Assembly (NCBI GenBank): GCA_043777755.1
Contig: JAYWHK010000210.1
Coordinates: 1 to 8,343 of the forward strand
Length of the DNA: 8,343 nt
Direction: 5' to 3'
From: CANHEE01 sp043777755
GTDB lineage: Bacteria; Bacteroidota; Bacteroidia; Chitinophagales; Saprospiraceae
The position numbers were made by a program, and so were the translations under genes. Under the pieces are notes generated by a model. It was not told the DNA's origin and ran no database searches. It saw only the letters and a list, made by a program, of their open reading frames with translations. This document shows positions 1 through 5,843 of the stretch, one piece after another (the first letter of the stretch is position 1; the number at the start of each line of letters is the position of its first letter).

Positions 1-527
1 GCAGCTGCATTATTATCTTCACCGTCCAAATAAATTAACATTGCCCTATCAAGGGTTACTTCTCGAATAAGTGTTTTGAAATTACCCAAAGCATGATTGT
101 GTAATAGTTTTACGTGTTCGTATGTAATAAAATGATTTTGAACACTTGTTCCAATACCAACGGGCAAATGGTTTTGGTAAAAAAAAATCATTTTTTGTAA
201 AATGCTCCTTCCTTCAGTAATCATTTGCTCAAACCACCAACAACGGAGCGATTGCAAACGAGGAAAATTATACGCTGCATCGTAAGGCGCATTTACCCAA
301 GTTGCGCCATAAGCGACATTTGGATCAGGAGTCGTAGAAGAATAATCATTGATTGGTGGAGAAGTTATACCGCCCGTAGGAACAGTCAAAATTTCTGCAA
401 CCGCAGCAGCCATACCAACTGAAGTAACATGAGTTACGTCGGCACGTCGTGGTCCAAATGTTGTTCGTCGCAATAGGTGAAATGCTTGGCTGCGACCCCA
501 AGCACCAGTGTAGGGTGCTAATGGCAT
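1..527 (-). CDS. DUF1800 family protein, N-terminal 175 residues (runs off left edge)
   Basis: Translating the minus strand from the ATG at 527 gives 175 codons without a stop before the window edge, so the C-terminal part is missing. The product starts MPLAPYTGAWGRSQAFHLLRR. It shows the marks of the DUF1800 family (PF08811): the HLLRRTTFGPR block at residues 17-27, a tryptophan-rich helix (CWWFEQMI) followed by the block LQKMIFFYQNHLP, which corresponds to the usual REKM..FWHNHF, and a YLDG..NN block at the end. Family members are usually about 450 residues or more, so well over half is absent. The biochemical function of DUF1800 is unknown; in many bacteria the gene is next to a DUF1501 gene, which would lie to the left here. 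There is no obvious signal peptide on this start. No Shine-Dalgarno is visible, only an A/T-rich leader, as is usual in Bacteroidota. Family assignment is confident; role is unknown. Confidence 0.88.
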   Translation of the reverse strand, partial: MPLAPYTGAWGRSQAFHLLRRTTFGPRRADVTHVTSVGMAAAVAEILTVPTGGITSPPINDYSSTTPDPNVAYGATWVNAPYDAAYNFPRLQSLRCWWFEQMITEGRSILQKMIFFYQNHLPVGIGTSVQNHFITYEHVKLLHNHALGNFKTLIREVTLDRAMLIYLDGEDNNAA

Positions 528-557
528 AAATATTTGGATTTTTTGGTTTTAATTAAA

Positions 558-592
558 CAAAGTGACTAATCGTTAAAATAGATTTTAACAAA
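558..592 (-). promoter_or_regulatory. Weak candidate promoter for the DUF1800 gene, with an 18-bp palindrome in the spacer
   Basis: On the minus strand a -7-like TCACTTTG (558-565, one mismatch to TAnnTTTG) lies 23 nt downstream of a TTTG (589-592), about 30 nt before the DUF1800 ATG. The spacer contains the perfect palindrome GTTAAAAT-AG-ATTTTAAC (572-589), which could be an operator. The -7 box is imperfect and the spacer is long, so this is tentative. Confidence 0.35.
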
Positions 593-653
593 AGATAGGA
601 GTAAATGTTGCAAAGATTAAGAGTGTTTTTAGGGTTAAAATAATTATTGAAAA

Positions 654-2051
654 TTATAAATGTATCACCTCGCCGTAAGCGGCTGCGGTAGCTTCCATAA
701 TCGCTTCGCTCATAGTCGGGTGCGGATGAATCGCTTTCAAAATTTCGTGTCCTGTAGTTTCCAATTTACGGGCAACAACGATTTCTGCAATCATTTCAGT
801 AACGTTTGCACCAATCATGTGTGCGCCCAAAAGTTCACCGTATTTCGCATCGTAAATTACTTTTACAAAACCATCAGCAGCACCAGCGGCTTTCGCTTTA
901 CCAGATGCCATGAATGGAAATTTACCAACTTTCACTTCAATACCAGCTTCTTTTGCTTGTTGTTCTGTCATACCAACCGACGAAATCTCAGGAGAACAAT
1001 ACGTACAGCCTGGAATATTATTGTAGTCAATTGCTTCTGGGTGATGTCCAGCAATGGCTTCAACGCAAGTGATGCCTTCTGCGCTCGCAACGTGTGCCAA
1101 TGCTTGACCTGGTGTAACGTCGCCAATGGCATAAACACCAGCAACGTTTGTACGGTACATAGCATCTACTTTTATCAAACCTCTGTCCATTTCTACGCCC
1201 AAATCTTCCAAACCAATGTTTTCAGTATTGGGAGAAACGCCAGCTGCCGACAATACAACATCACATTCCAACACGGTGATTTCGCCAGTGGCACGATTTT
1301 TCATGGTCACTTTGCAGCCTTCGCCCGAAGTGTCCACTACTTCTACGCCTGTATTTGCAAAAACATCAATGCCTTTTTTCTTATAAATTTTGGTTAATTC
1401 TTTTGAAATATCAGCATCTTCACGAGGAACAAGACCTTGTTCCATGAACTCTACGATGGTCACTTTTGTACCAATATTGCTGTAAAAATACGCAAATTCA
1501 ACACCAATCGCACCTGCACCAACGACCACCAAATGTTTTGGCTGTGTTGGCAAGCTCATGGCTTTGCGGTATTCTATGATTTTTTTGCCATCAAAAGGAA
1601 GGTTAGGAAGCTGTCTTGCACGACCACCTGTTGCTATAATGATATGTGGTGCAGTATATATTGTTTTTGCGCCATCGGCTGCCGTTACTTCAACGCCATT
1701 GTCTTTGACCAATTTTCCTGCGCCATCAATGACCGTGATTTTATTTTTTTTCATCAAAAATTGAACACCTTTACTCATACCATCAGCAACGCTGCGGCTA
1801 CGGTTAATCATGGCATCAAAATCTGCTGTAGCTTCTTTTACAGTAATTCCGTAATCCTTTGCGTGGTTGATGTATTCAAAAACTTGCGCACTTTTGAGGA
1901 GTGCTTTTGTCGGAATACAGCCCCAATTCAAGCAAATACCGCCTAAATGTTCACGTTCTACAACGGCTACTTTCATTCCCAATTGTGATGCACGAATGGC
2001 AGAAACATAACCACCAGGACCACTTCCAATAATAATTAAATCAAAATTCAT
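654..2051 (-). CDS. lpdA: Dihydrolipoyl dehydrogenase (E3 component)
   Basis: This 465-aa protein is a full-length FAD- and NAD-dependent disulfide oxidoreductase. It reoxidises dihydrolipoyl groups of 2-oxoacid dehydrogenase complexes and/or the glycine cleavage system, in the cytoplasm. Visible marks, in order, are the FAD-binding GSGPGG (9-14); the redox-active disulfide CLNWGC with Cys40 and Cys45; ATGG (140-143); a second dinucleotide fold GAGAIG (178-183) for NAD; the FAD-contacting AIGDVTPG (308-315); and the C-terminal dimerisation domain with HPHPTMSE, giving the catalytic dyad His444/Glu449. All key residues are present and the length is normal. The ATG at 2051 places the FAD motif at the usual distance from the N-terminus. 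No E1, E2 or glycine-cleavage gene is adjacent in this window, so the partner complex cannot be told. A good promoter lies at 2173-2203. No clear hairpin terminator follows the stop codon. Confidence 0.97.
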   Translation of the reverse strand: MNFDLIIIGSGPGGYVSAIRASQLGMKVAVVEREHLGGICLNWGCIPTKALLKSAQVFEYINHAKDYGITVKEATADFDAMINRSRSVADGMSKGVQFLMKKNKITVIDGAGKLVKDNGVEVTAADGAKTIYTAPHIIIATGGRARQLPNLPFDGKKIIEYRKAMSLPTQPKHLVVVGAGAIGVEFAYFYSNIGTKVTIVEFMEQGLVPREDADISKELTKIYKKKGIDVFANTGVEVVDTSGEGCKVTMKNRATGEITVLECDVVLSAAGVSPNTENIGLEDLGVEMDRGLIKVDAMYRTNVAGVYAIGDVTPGQALAHVASAEGITCVEAIAGHHPEAIDYNNIPGCTYCSPEISSVGMTEQQAKEAGIEVKVGKFPFMASGKAKAAGAADGFVKVIYDAKYGELLGAHMIGANVTEMIAEIVVARKLETTGHEILKAIHPHPTMSEAIMEATAAAYGEVIHL

Positions 2052-2086
2052 ATTTTATTGCTCTTTTTAATTTTTTAGTATTTCAA

Positions 2087-2135
2087 TATTCGAGTGTTTT
2101 AAACGTGTGGCGAACCACCAGAAAATACTCAAATA
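2087..2135 (-). other. Foldable hairpin in the predicted lpdA leader
   Basis: Segments 2087-2100 and 2122-2135 are complementary at 12 of 14 positions. As minus-strand RNA one of the two exceptions is a U-G wobble and the other an A-C mismatch. The 21-nt loop holds a small GTGG-TTCG-CCAC hairpin (2107-2118). The structure lies between the predicted transcription start (about 2166) and the lpdA ATG (2051). It could be a regulatory or stabilising leader structure, or chance in AT-rich DNA. I do not recognise a known riboswitch. Confidence 0.35.
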
Positions 2136-2172
2136 CTCAATAAAATCAGATATTCAATCACGATTTCGAGTG

Positions 2173-2203
2173 CAAATATACGAATCTATATGATACTAAC
2201 AAA
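2173..2203 (-). promoter_or_regulatory. Bacteroidota-type promoter for lpdA
   Basis: On the minus strand TTTG (2200-2203) is followed after 19 nt by TATATTTG (2173-2180). This matches the Bacteroidota primary sigma consensus TTTG-N19-TAnnTTTG exactly. Transcription would start near 2166, leaving a leader of about 115 nt before lpdA. It is the best promoter in the window and separates lpdA from the marR locus upstream. Confidence 0.75.
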
Positions 2204-2207
2204 AGAA

Positions 2208-2273
2208 TCAACCACGAAGTTTATCTAATAACTGATTTAACTGGTCGGCTTCGTCGCTGGAAAGCTTGTGCAT
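2208..2273 (-). pseudogene. Remnant of a second MarR-family C-terminus
   Basis: Reading the minus strand from an ATG at 2273 to a TGA at 2208 gives 21 residues ending in QLNQLLDKLRG. This matches the last 21 residues of the adjacent MarR protein (ending QLNELLDKLRG) at 15 of 21 positions, and both end right after Gly. The two DNA copies use mostly different synonymous codons; this one prefers C/G-ending codons (AGC GAC GAA GCC GAC CAG). It is therefore a diverged paralogue or xenologue, not a recent duplication. Upstream in this frame a TAA follows within five codons, so nothing else of the gene remains in frame. It starts four bases after the stop of the intact MarR copy. Most likely it is the tail of a deleted or displaced marR gene. 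A translated 21-residue peptide is possible but less likely. Confidence 0.75.
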
Positions 2274-2277
2274 TTTT

Positions 2278-2661
2278 TTAGCCTCTTAACTTATCTAAAA
2301 GCTCATTGAGTTGTTGTGCTTCATTTGATGTTAAATTTTTCATTTTGGATTCAATTTTTGGCATTGACGCATCTATTTTTTCCATTAACTCTAATCCCAA
2401 AGGTGTAATTTCTAAAAAAACAGCTCTTTTGTTATCAGGATTAACAGTTCGAGTAATGTATTTTTTATCTAATAATTTTACCGCTAAACGGGTTACATTA
2501 GAGTTGCGTTCAACCATGCGAGATTGCACGTCCATTACGTTCATTGGTTTGGGTAGGCTACCTCTCAAAATGCGCAAAACATTGTATTGCGGATGTGTTA
2601 GACCAAAAGATTTGAAGTGTTGATGGCAAAAATCATTGCACCAACTTCCTGAAAATAACAA
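2278..2661 (-). CDS. MarR-family winged-helix transcriptional regulator (start codon uncertain)
   Basis: This is a cytoplasmic DNA-binding repressor or activator of the MarR family; the ligand and targets are unknown. Counting from the only standard start available, a TTG at 2661, the 127-aa product shows the core helices (SFGLTHPQYNVLRILRG, 18-34), a helix-turn-helix with recognition helix about 53-64 (NSNVTRLAVKLL), a wing with DNKR (76-79), and the C-terminal dimerisation helix ending LLDKLRG. Family-like sequence continues upstream of the TTG in the same frame (IEHEIKQ...SEYLRLTINL) to about 2724, where members of this group normally begin. No ATG, GTG or TTG occurs between the in-frame stop (2758-2760) and 2661. 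The real start may be a rare ATA or ATT codon, the N-terminus may have been lost by mutation, or a frameshift may exist. Starting at the TTG would remove most of the first dimerisation helix. The gene lies downstream of the VOC gene, probably on the same transcript. Confidence 0.82.
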   Translation of the reverse strand: MLFSGSWCNDFCHQHFKSFGLTHPQYNVLRILRGSLPKPMNVMDVQSRMVERNSNVTRLAVKLLDKKYITRTVNPDNKRAVFLEITPLGLELMEKIDASMPKIESKMKNLTSNEAQQLNELLDKLRG

Positions 2662-2721
2662 GTTAATTGTTAGTCGAAGGTACTCAGAGGGAATTGGTTT
2701 TGACTGTTTGATTTCGTGTTC

Positions 2722-2824
2722 TATACTAGAGTGAAAGTGATTTTCGGGGTCATTATTTCATAATGTATTGAAAATCAATAACTGTAATTTTTTCCAATCC
2801 GAAAATCACTTTCACTTCAGTATA
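2722..2824. repeat. 103-bp interrupted palindrome between the VOC and marR genes
   Basis: Arm 2722-2747 and arm 2799-2824 are inverted copies matching at 24 of 26 positions, including a perfect 18-bp core, AGTGAAAGTGATTTTCGG (2730-2747), repeated inverted at 2799-2816. The exact centre (2773) carries a second perfect hairpin, TATTGA-AAA-TCAATA (2766-2780). A third small one, CATTAT-TTC-ATAATG, lies at 2751-2765. The right arm overlaps the stop codon of the VOC gene and the left arm reaches the codons where MarR homology begins. There is no T-run after the stem, so it is not a standard terminator. It could be a MITE-like insertion, a processing or attenuation hairpin in a VOC-marR transcript, or a regulator site. 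Confidence 0.8.
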
Positions 2825-3206
2825 TCACTATTGGAGCTTGCCAGAGTTCTATTTTATTCCCATCATTGTCCATAATCCAAGCAAATTTACCAAAATCACC
2901 ATCTTGGGTTTCTTCAAAAACATGAACACCTTCCGCACGTAGTAATGGCAGCAATTCATCTAAGTTTTCTACTTGATAATTGATCATAAATGGTTTTTCA
3001 CTTGGTGCAAAATAGGTGTTTTCTTGCTTGAAAGGACTCCAAGCGGTGTAGGTTTCTTCTTCGGGATTGTCAGCACGTCGCCAGGGAAAAGTTGCGCCCC
3101 AAGTTTCGCTTTCAATGCCCAAATGTTTTGCGTACCATTCACGAGATGCTTCTCTATCTTCTGTTTTGAAGAAAATGCCACCGATGCCTATTACTCTTTT
3201 TTTCAT
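2817..3206 (-). CDS. VOC (glyoxalase-like) family protein
   Basis: This 129-aa cytoplasmic protein is of the vicinal-oxygen-chelate fold, with two beta-alpha-beta-beta-beta modules. The N-terminal module starts GIGGIFFKTEDREASREWYAKHLGI (about 7-31, broken here: GIGGIFFKTEDR then EASREWYAKHLGI). The C-terminal module starts at about residue 73 (PFMINYQVENLDELL) and ends DNDGNKIELWQAP, with the conserved Glu120. The position usually held by a metal-binding His or Glu in the first strand is Phe (GIFF), and the first strand of the second module also lacks a His. Only Glu120 of the usual ligand set is evident, so metal-dependent glyoxalase I activity is doubtful. The substrate cannot be named; the subfamily is generally annotated glyoxalase/bleomycin-resistance-like without proven function. 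The ATG at 3206 gives the expected N-terminus. The gene is upstream of marR with about 56 nt between its stop and the start of the MarR open frame, suggesting co-transcription. Confidence 0.9.
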   Translation of the reverse strand: MKKRVIGIGGIFFKTEDREASREWYAKHLGIESETWGATFPWRRADNPEEETYTAWSPFKQENTYFAPSEKPFMINYQVENLDELLPLLRAEGVHVFEETQDGDFGKFAWIMDNDGNKIELWQAPIVIY

Positions 3207-3247
3207 ATTTCTAGATTTTTAGATTCTTTCAATTTATTTAGACAGTA

Positions 3248-3282
3248 CAAATGTAGAAAAGGATGCTTTGATATTGCTCAAA
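3248..3282 (-). promoter_or_regulatory. Candidate promoter for the VOC(-marR) unit
   Basis: On the minus strand TACATTTG (3248-3255) matches the TAnnTTTG box exactly, about 40 nt before the VOC ATG. A TTTG at 3279-3282 lies 23 nt upstream, slightly farther than the usual spacing, so the -7 box is better supported than the -33. Confidence 0.55.
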
Positions 3283-3302
3283 ACAGCCTTTTTTGCTCAA
3301 AA
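3274..3302. repeat. 10-bp direct repeat at the VOC promoter
   Basis: TTGCTCAAAA occurs at 3274-3283 and again at 3293-3302, a 19-bp period. The first copy overlaps the candidate -33 box of the VOC promoter. Tandem half-sites about two helical turns apart could bind a regulator; chance is not excluded in such AT-rich DNA. Confidence 0.5.
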
Positions 3303-3377
3303 TATTTTTGATAAAAATTTTGTCGAGTAAAGACAACTGTTTATCCATTTAAGGTGTCTATTCAAAATTAAACTAAA

Positions 3378-3385
3378 TATCTTTG
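3378..3385 (+). promoter_or_regulatory. -7 box (TAnnTTTG) for the outer-membrane barrel gene
   Basis: TATCTTTG matches the Bacteroidota -7 consensus exactly and ends 18 nt before the ATG at 3404. No convincing TTTG is found 19-21 nt upstream. The box contains the TTG at 3383 that would otherwise be a possible in-frame start; its role as a promoter element argues for the ATG at 3404 and for a short leader. Confidence 0.5.
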
Positions 3386-3403
3386 TTTGATAAAACATTT
3401 TTT

Positions 3404-5809
3404 ATGAAAAAATATATCTATTTTCTTTTTATTATTTTTAGCCAAAAGGCTATAAGCCAAAAAGTTCAGTTGAACATTATCGCAAAAGCAGACAAAGCAG
3501 AAAGCATTGAATTTGCGAATCTTATCATCAAAAATGCCAAAGACAGTAGCTTGGCTTGGAGTGCTACTTTCAAAGAAGATGGCAAACTTTCGGCTTCGCT
3601 CAAAGCACAACAATCTTATTACATAAGTATTAGTGCTGTTGGTTTGGCAACGCACAATGAACTCATTGCGTTAGGGAACGAAAATAAAACAATTGAAATC
3701 AAGCTCAGTGCTTCTTCAACAGTGTTGAATGAAGTGACCGTAAAATACCGTGAAAAATTGGTCAGAAAAGAGGACGATAAGGAAATCGTGGACGCTGAAC
3801 CGTTGTCCAAACTTTCTTCCAATGCCTTTGAATTGTTGGAAAAAATCCCTGGCGTGATTGTCGTGGACGATAATATTTTCCTTGGAAAAGCCGATCAAGC
3901 ACGCATTTATATAAATGGTCGTGAGATGAAATTGGGTAGTGGCGATTTGGCTTCTATCTTGAAAAGTATGCCGCCCAATTCTGTCCAAAAAATAGAATTG
4001 TTGCGCACACCTTCTGCCAAATTCGATGCTTCAAGCAGTGGCGGAATCATCAATATTGTGTTGAAAAAAGGAATTCGATTGGGAACAAATGGTTCTTTGA
4101 ACGCCACATTTAGCCAAGGAAAATATTCGAGAGCCAATGGAGGTTTTTCAATTAATCGAGGAAATGAGGAAACGAATACCTACTTGAATTATCAGTACAA
4201 CAATCGAAACAACTTTGAAACACTCAATAGTCAGCGTTTTTTTGATGAAAAAACAAGCCAATTGGCACAAGGCGCAACCACTACTTTTCCTGCACAAACA
4301 CACTATATTGCGGCAGGAATCGACAAGACTTTGCGCAACAATTGGAATGTTTCAGACGATTTTTTTGTCAATATAGAAAATAGTGAAAGCAATGCAAACA
4401 ATGAAAATACTTTTGAAAATCTAAGTAAAAAAGTCAAAACAGCTCAATCACAAGGCATTATCAACAATGATTTTCAAAAAATAAACTTTAGCAATACGCT
4501 TTCTACTCAAAAAAAATTAGACACAATTGGGAGTGAATGGAACAATAGTTTGAACTTTATTGTGTCGAAATCTACGACAAATCAAGGCTACGCCAATACT
4601 TTTATTCTGCCACAAAATACTTCTACAAATGGCAACGGTGATATTGAAGGTCAGCGTCAGGTTTTCTCTTTTACAAGCGATTTGACTAAAAAATTGCCGA
4701 ACAAAATCAAAATGGAGCTTGGATTGAAATTGGATTTTTTAAATAACAATTCTACATCACTTTTTCAGTTTAATCAACAAAGCGATGTCAAAAACTCAAT
4801 TACTTACGATTATCAAGAAAATATCAACGCTGGTTATTTGCAGTTTTCAAAAAATTTCAACAAGTTAATGCTAAAAACAGGCATCCGTGCTGAAAACACC
4901 AATATGTTGGGTAAGCAAAAAATGCCAACAGATACATCTTTCAAAATCAATCGCACGGATTTGTTTCCTTACCTTTACATTAGCCGAGATTTGTTTTCCT
5001 TGTTCAAAAATTTTATGCTGACGGGCAATTTGATTGCTCGCCGCAGCATCACAAGACCTGGTTATGAGGCGTTGAATCCAGCAGTTCAATTCACCGATCC
5101 TTACTATGTACAGAGTGGAAATCCGAGTTTGAAACCGCAGTTCACCAATACCTACGAGTTCAATATTAGTTTTAATGATTATCCTGTTTTGGCAGTCGGA
5201 ACAGACGATACAAAAGATGTTTTTGGAAAGGTGGTTTATCAAAATCCGACCAGCAAAGTATTCACCGAAACCTACGATAATTTAGGTCATTTACGCCAAT
5301 ACTACTGTCGTTTGGTTGGAGGTTTGCCACCAGGTGGAAAATATTTTGGAATTGTTGGTGCAATGTATAACTATCAGATTTACAAAGGTTTATATCAAGG
5401 AGAGAACTTAGATTTTCGACGTGGTTCGTGGATAATATTTACTTACCATGAACTAAAATTGAGCAAAAATACTGTTTTTTCAGCCAATGGTTTTTTACGT
5501 GTAAAAGGTGTTCAAAATTTTTATGAATTGCAAAATATGGGCGATTTGACTTTGACGATACGCCAGAATTTTCCCAAGCAAAAACTCCAAGTTATCCTCC
5601 GTGCCAACGATATTTTATACACCATGAAAACTAATTTTATCTTGCAACAAGGCAATATTGATGCCGCTGGACAACGTTTTGGAGATACCCAACGCTTTGG
5701 TATGACTGTGCGTTACAATTTTGGGATGAGTGTAGGCGGCAAAAAGAAAAAAGGTGAAGGTGAAAATATTTTTGACATGGTGAATCCTGCAAAACAGAAG
5801 GTAAATTAA
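3404..5809 (+). CDS. Outer-membrane beta-barrel protein, TonB-receptor-like with plug domain
   Basis: This 801-aa protein is predicted to sit in the outer membrane. Residues 1-18 are a signal peptide (MKKYIYFLFIIFSQKAIS, cleavage before Gln19). Residues about 20-105 form a carboxypeptidase-regulatory-like beta-sandwich. Residues about 135-223 are plug-like, with LLEKIPGV, IYINGR, VQKIELLRTPSAKFDAS and SGGIINIVLKKG. The rest, to about residue 780, is a barrel of the Bacteroidota OMP_b-brl_3 type (PF14905), with the typical SITRPGYEALNP and SGNPSLKPQ blocks near residues 548-580 and a last strand RFGMTVRYNFG. After that strand comes a tail of about 24 residues that is Lys/Gly rich (GGKKKKGEG). 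I see no SusD gene nearby and no clear TonB box, so the substrate is unknown and TonB dependence is inferred only from the plug. The ATG at 3404 is preferred over the TTG at 3383 because it gives a proper signal peptide. A batD-like gene follows after 34 nt. Confidence 0.9.
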   Translation: MKKYIYFLFIIFSQKAISQKVQLNIIAKADKAESIEFANLIIKNAKDSSLAWSATFKEDGKLSASLKAQQSYYISISAVGLATHNELIALGNENKTIEIKLSASSTVLNEVTVKYREKLVRKEDDKEIVDAEPLSKLSSNAFELLEKIPGVIVVDDNIFLGKADQARIYINGREMKLGSGDLASILKSMPPNSVQKIELLRTPSAKFDASSSGGIINIVLKKGIRLGTNGSLNATFSQGKYSRANGGFSINRGNEETNTYLNYQYNNRNNFETLNSQRFFDEKTSQLAQGATTTFPAQTHYIAAGIDKTLRNNWNVSDDFFVNIENSESNANNENTFENLSKKVKTAQSQGIINNDFQKINFSNTLSTQKKLDTIGSEWNNSLNFIVSKSTTNQGYANTFILPQNTSTNGNGDIEGQRQVFSFTSDLTKKLPNKIKMELGLKLDFLNNNSTSLFQFNQQSDVKNSITYDYQENINAGYLQFSKNFNKLMLKTGIRAENTNMLGKQKMPTDTSFKINRTDLFPYLYISRDLFSLFKNFMLTGNLIARRSITRPGYEALNPAVQFTDPYYVQSGNPSLKPQFTNTYEFNISFNDYPVLAVGTDDTKDVFGKVVYQNPTSKVFTETYDNLGHLRQYYCRLVGGLPPGGKYFGIVGAMYNYQIYKGLYQGENLDFRRGSWIIFTYHELKLSKNTVFSANGFLRVKGVQNFYELQNMGDLTLTIRQNFPKQKLQVILRANDILYTMKTNFILQQGNIDAAGQRFGDTQRFGMTVRYNFGMSVGGKKKKGEGENIFDMVNPAKQKVN

Positions 5810-5820
5810 AAAAAAATTTA

Positions 5821-5828
5821 TATTTTTG
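5821..5828 (+). promoter_or_regulatory. -7 box (TAnnTTTG) for the batD-like gene
   Basis: TATTTTTG matches the Bacteroidota -7 box, lies wholly in the gap after the barrel gene stop, and ends 15 nt before the ATG at 5844. The -33 region (poly-A) is poor, so co-transcription from the upstream gene remains possible. The box includes the TTG at 5826, which is therefore unlikely to be the start codon. Confidence 0.4.
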
Positions 5829-5843
5829 CATAAAATTTGCAAA

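Noticed and set aside
225..422. Plus-strand open frame of 65 codons
   Set aside because: It is opposite the clearly recognisable DUF1800 coding sequence and is a shadow of it.
660..1946. Long plus-strand open frames opposite lpdA (245 aa and 169 aa)
   Set aside because: They are antisense to a fully conserved lpdA, have Cys/Phe/Asn-rich compositions unlike real proteins, and show no recognisable motif.
2722..2824. Rho-independent terminator between VOC and marR
   Set aside because: The stem is long, but the apical region is large and no T-run follows on either strand.
2817..3206. Calling the VOC protein glyoxalase I or a bleomycin-resistance protein
   Set aside because: Most expected metal ligands are not visible; only a general fold assignment is justified.
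3383..3403. TTG start for the barrel protein
   Set aside because: The TTG is part of an exact TAnnTTTG box and would put seven charged or bulky residues before a normal signal peptide; the ATG at 3404 is better.
3368..3655. Minus-strand open frame overlapping the barrel gene start
   Set aside because: It is antisense to the signal peptide and first domain of the barrel protein and has no recognisable features.
5826..5843. TTG start for the batD-like gene
   Set aside because: The TTG overlaps a TAnnTTTG box, and the ATG at 5844 gives a normal signal peptide.
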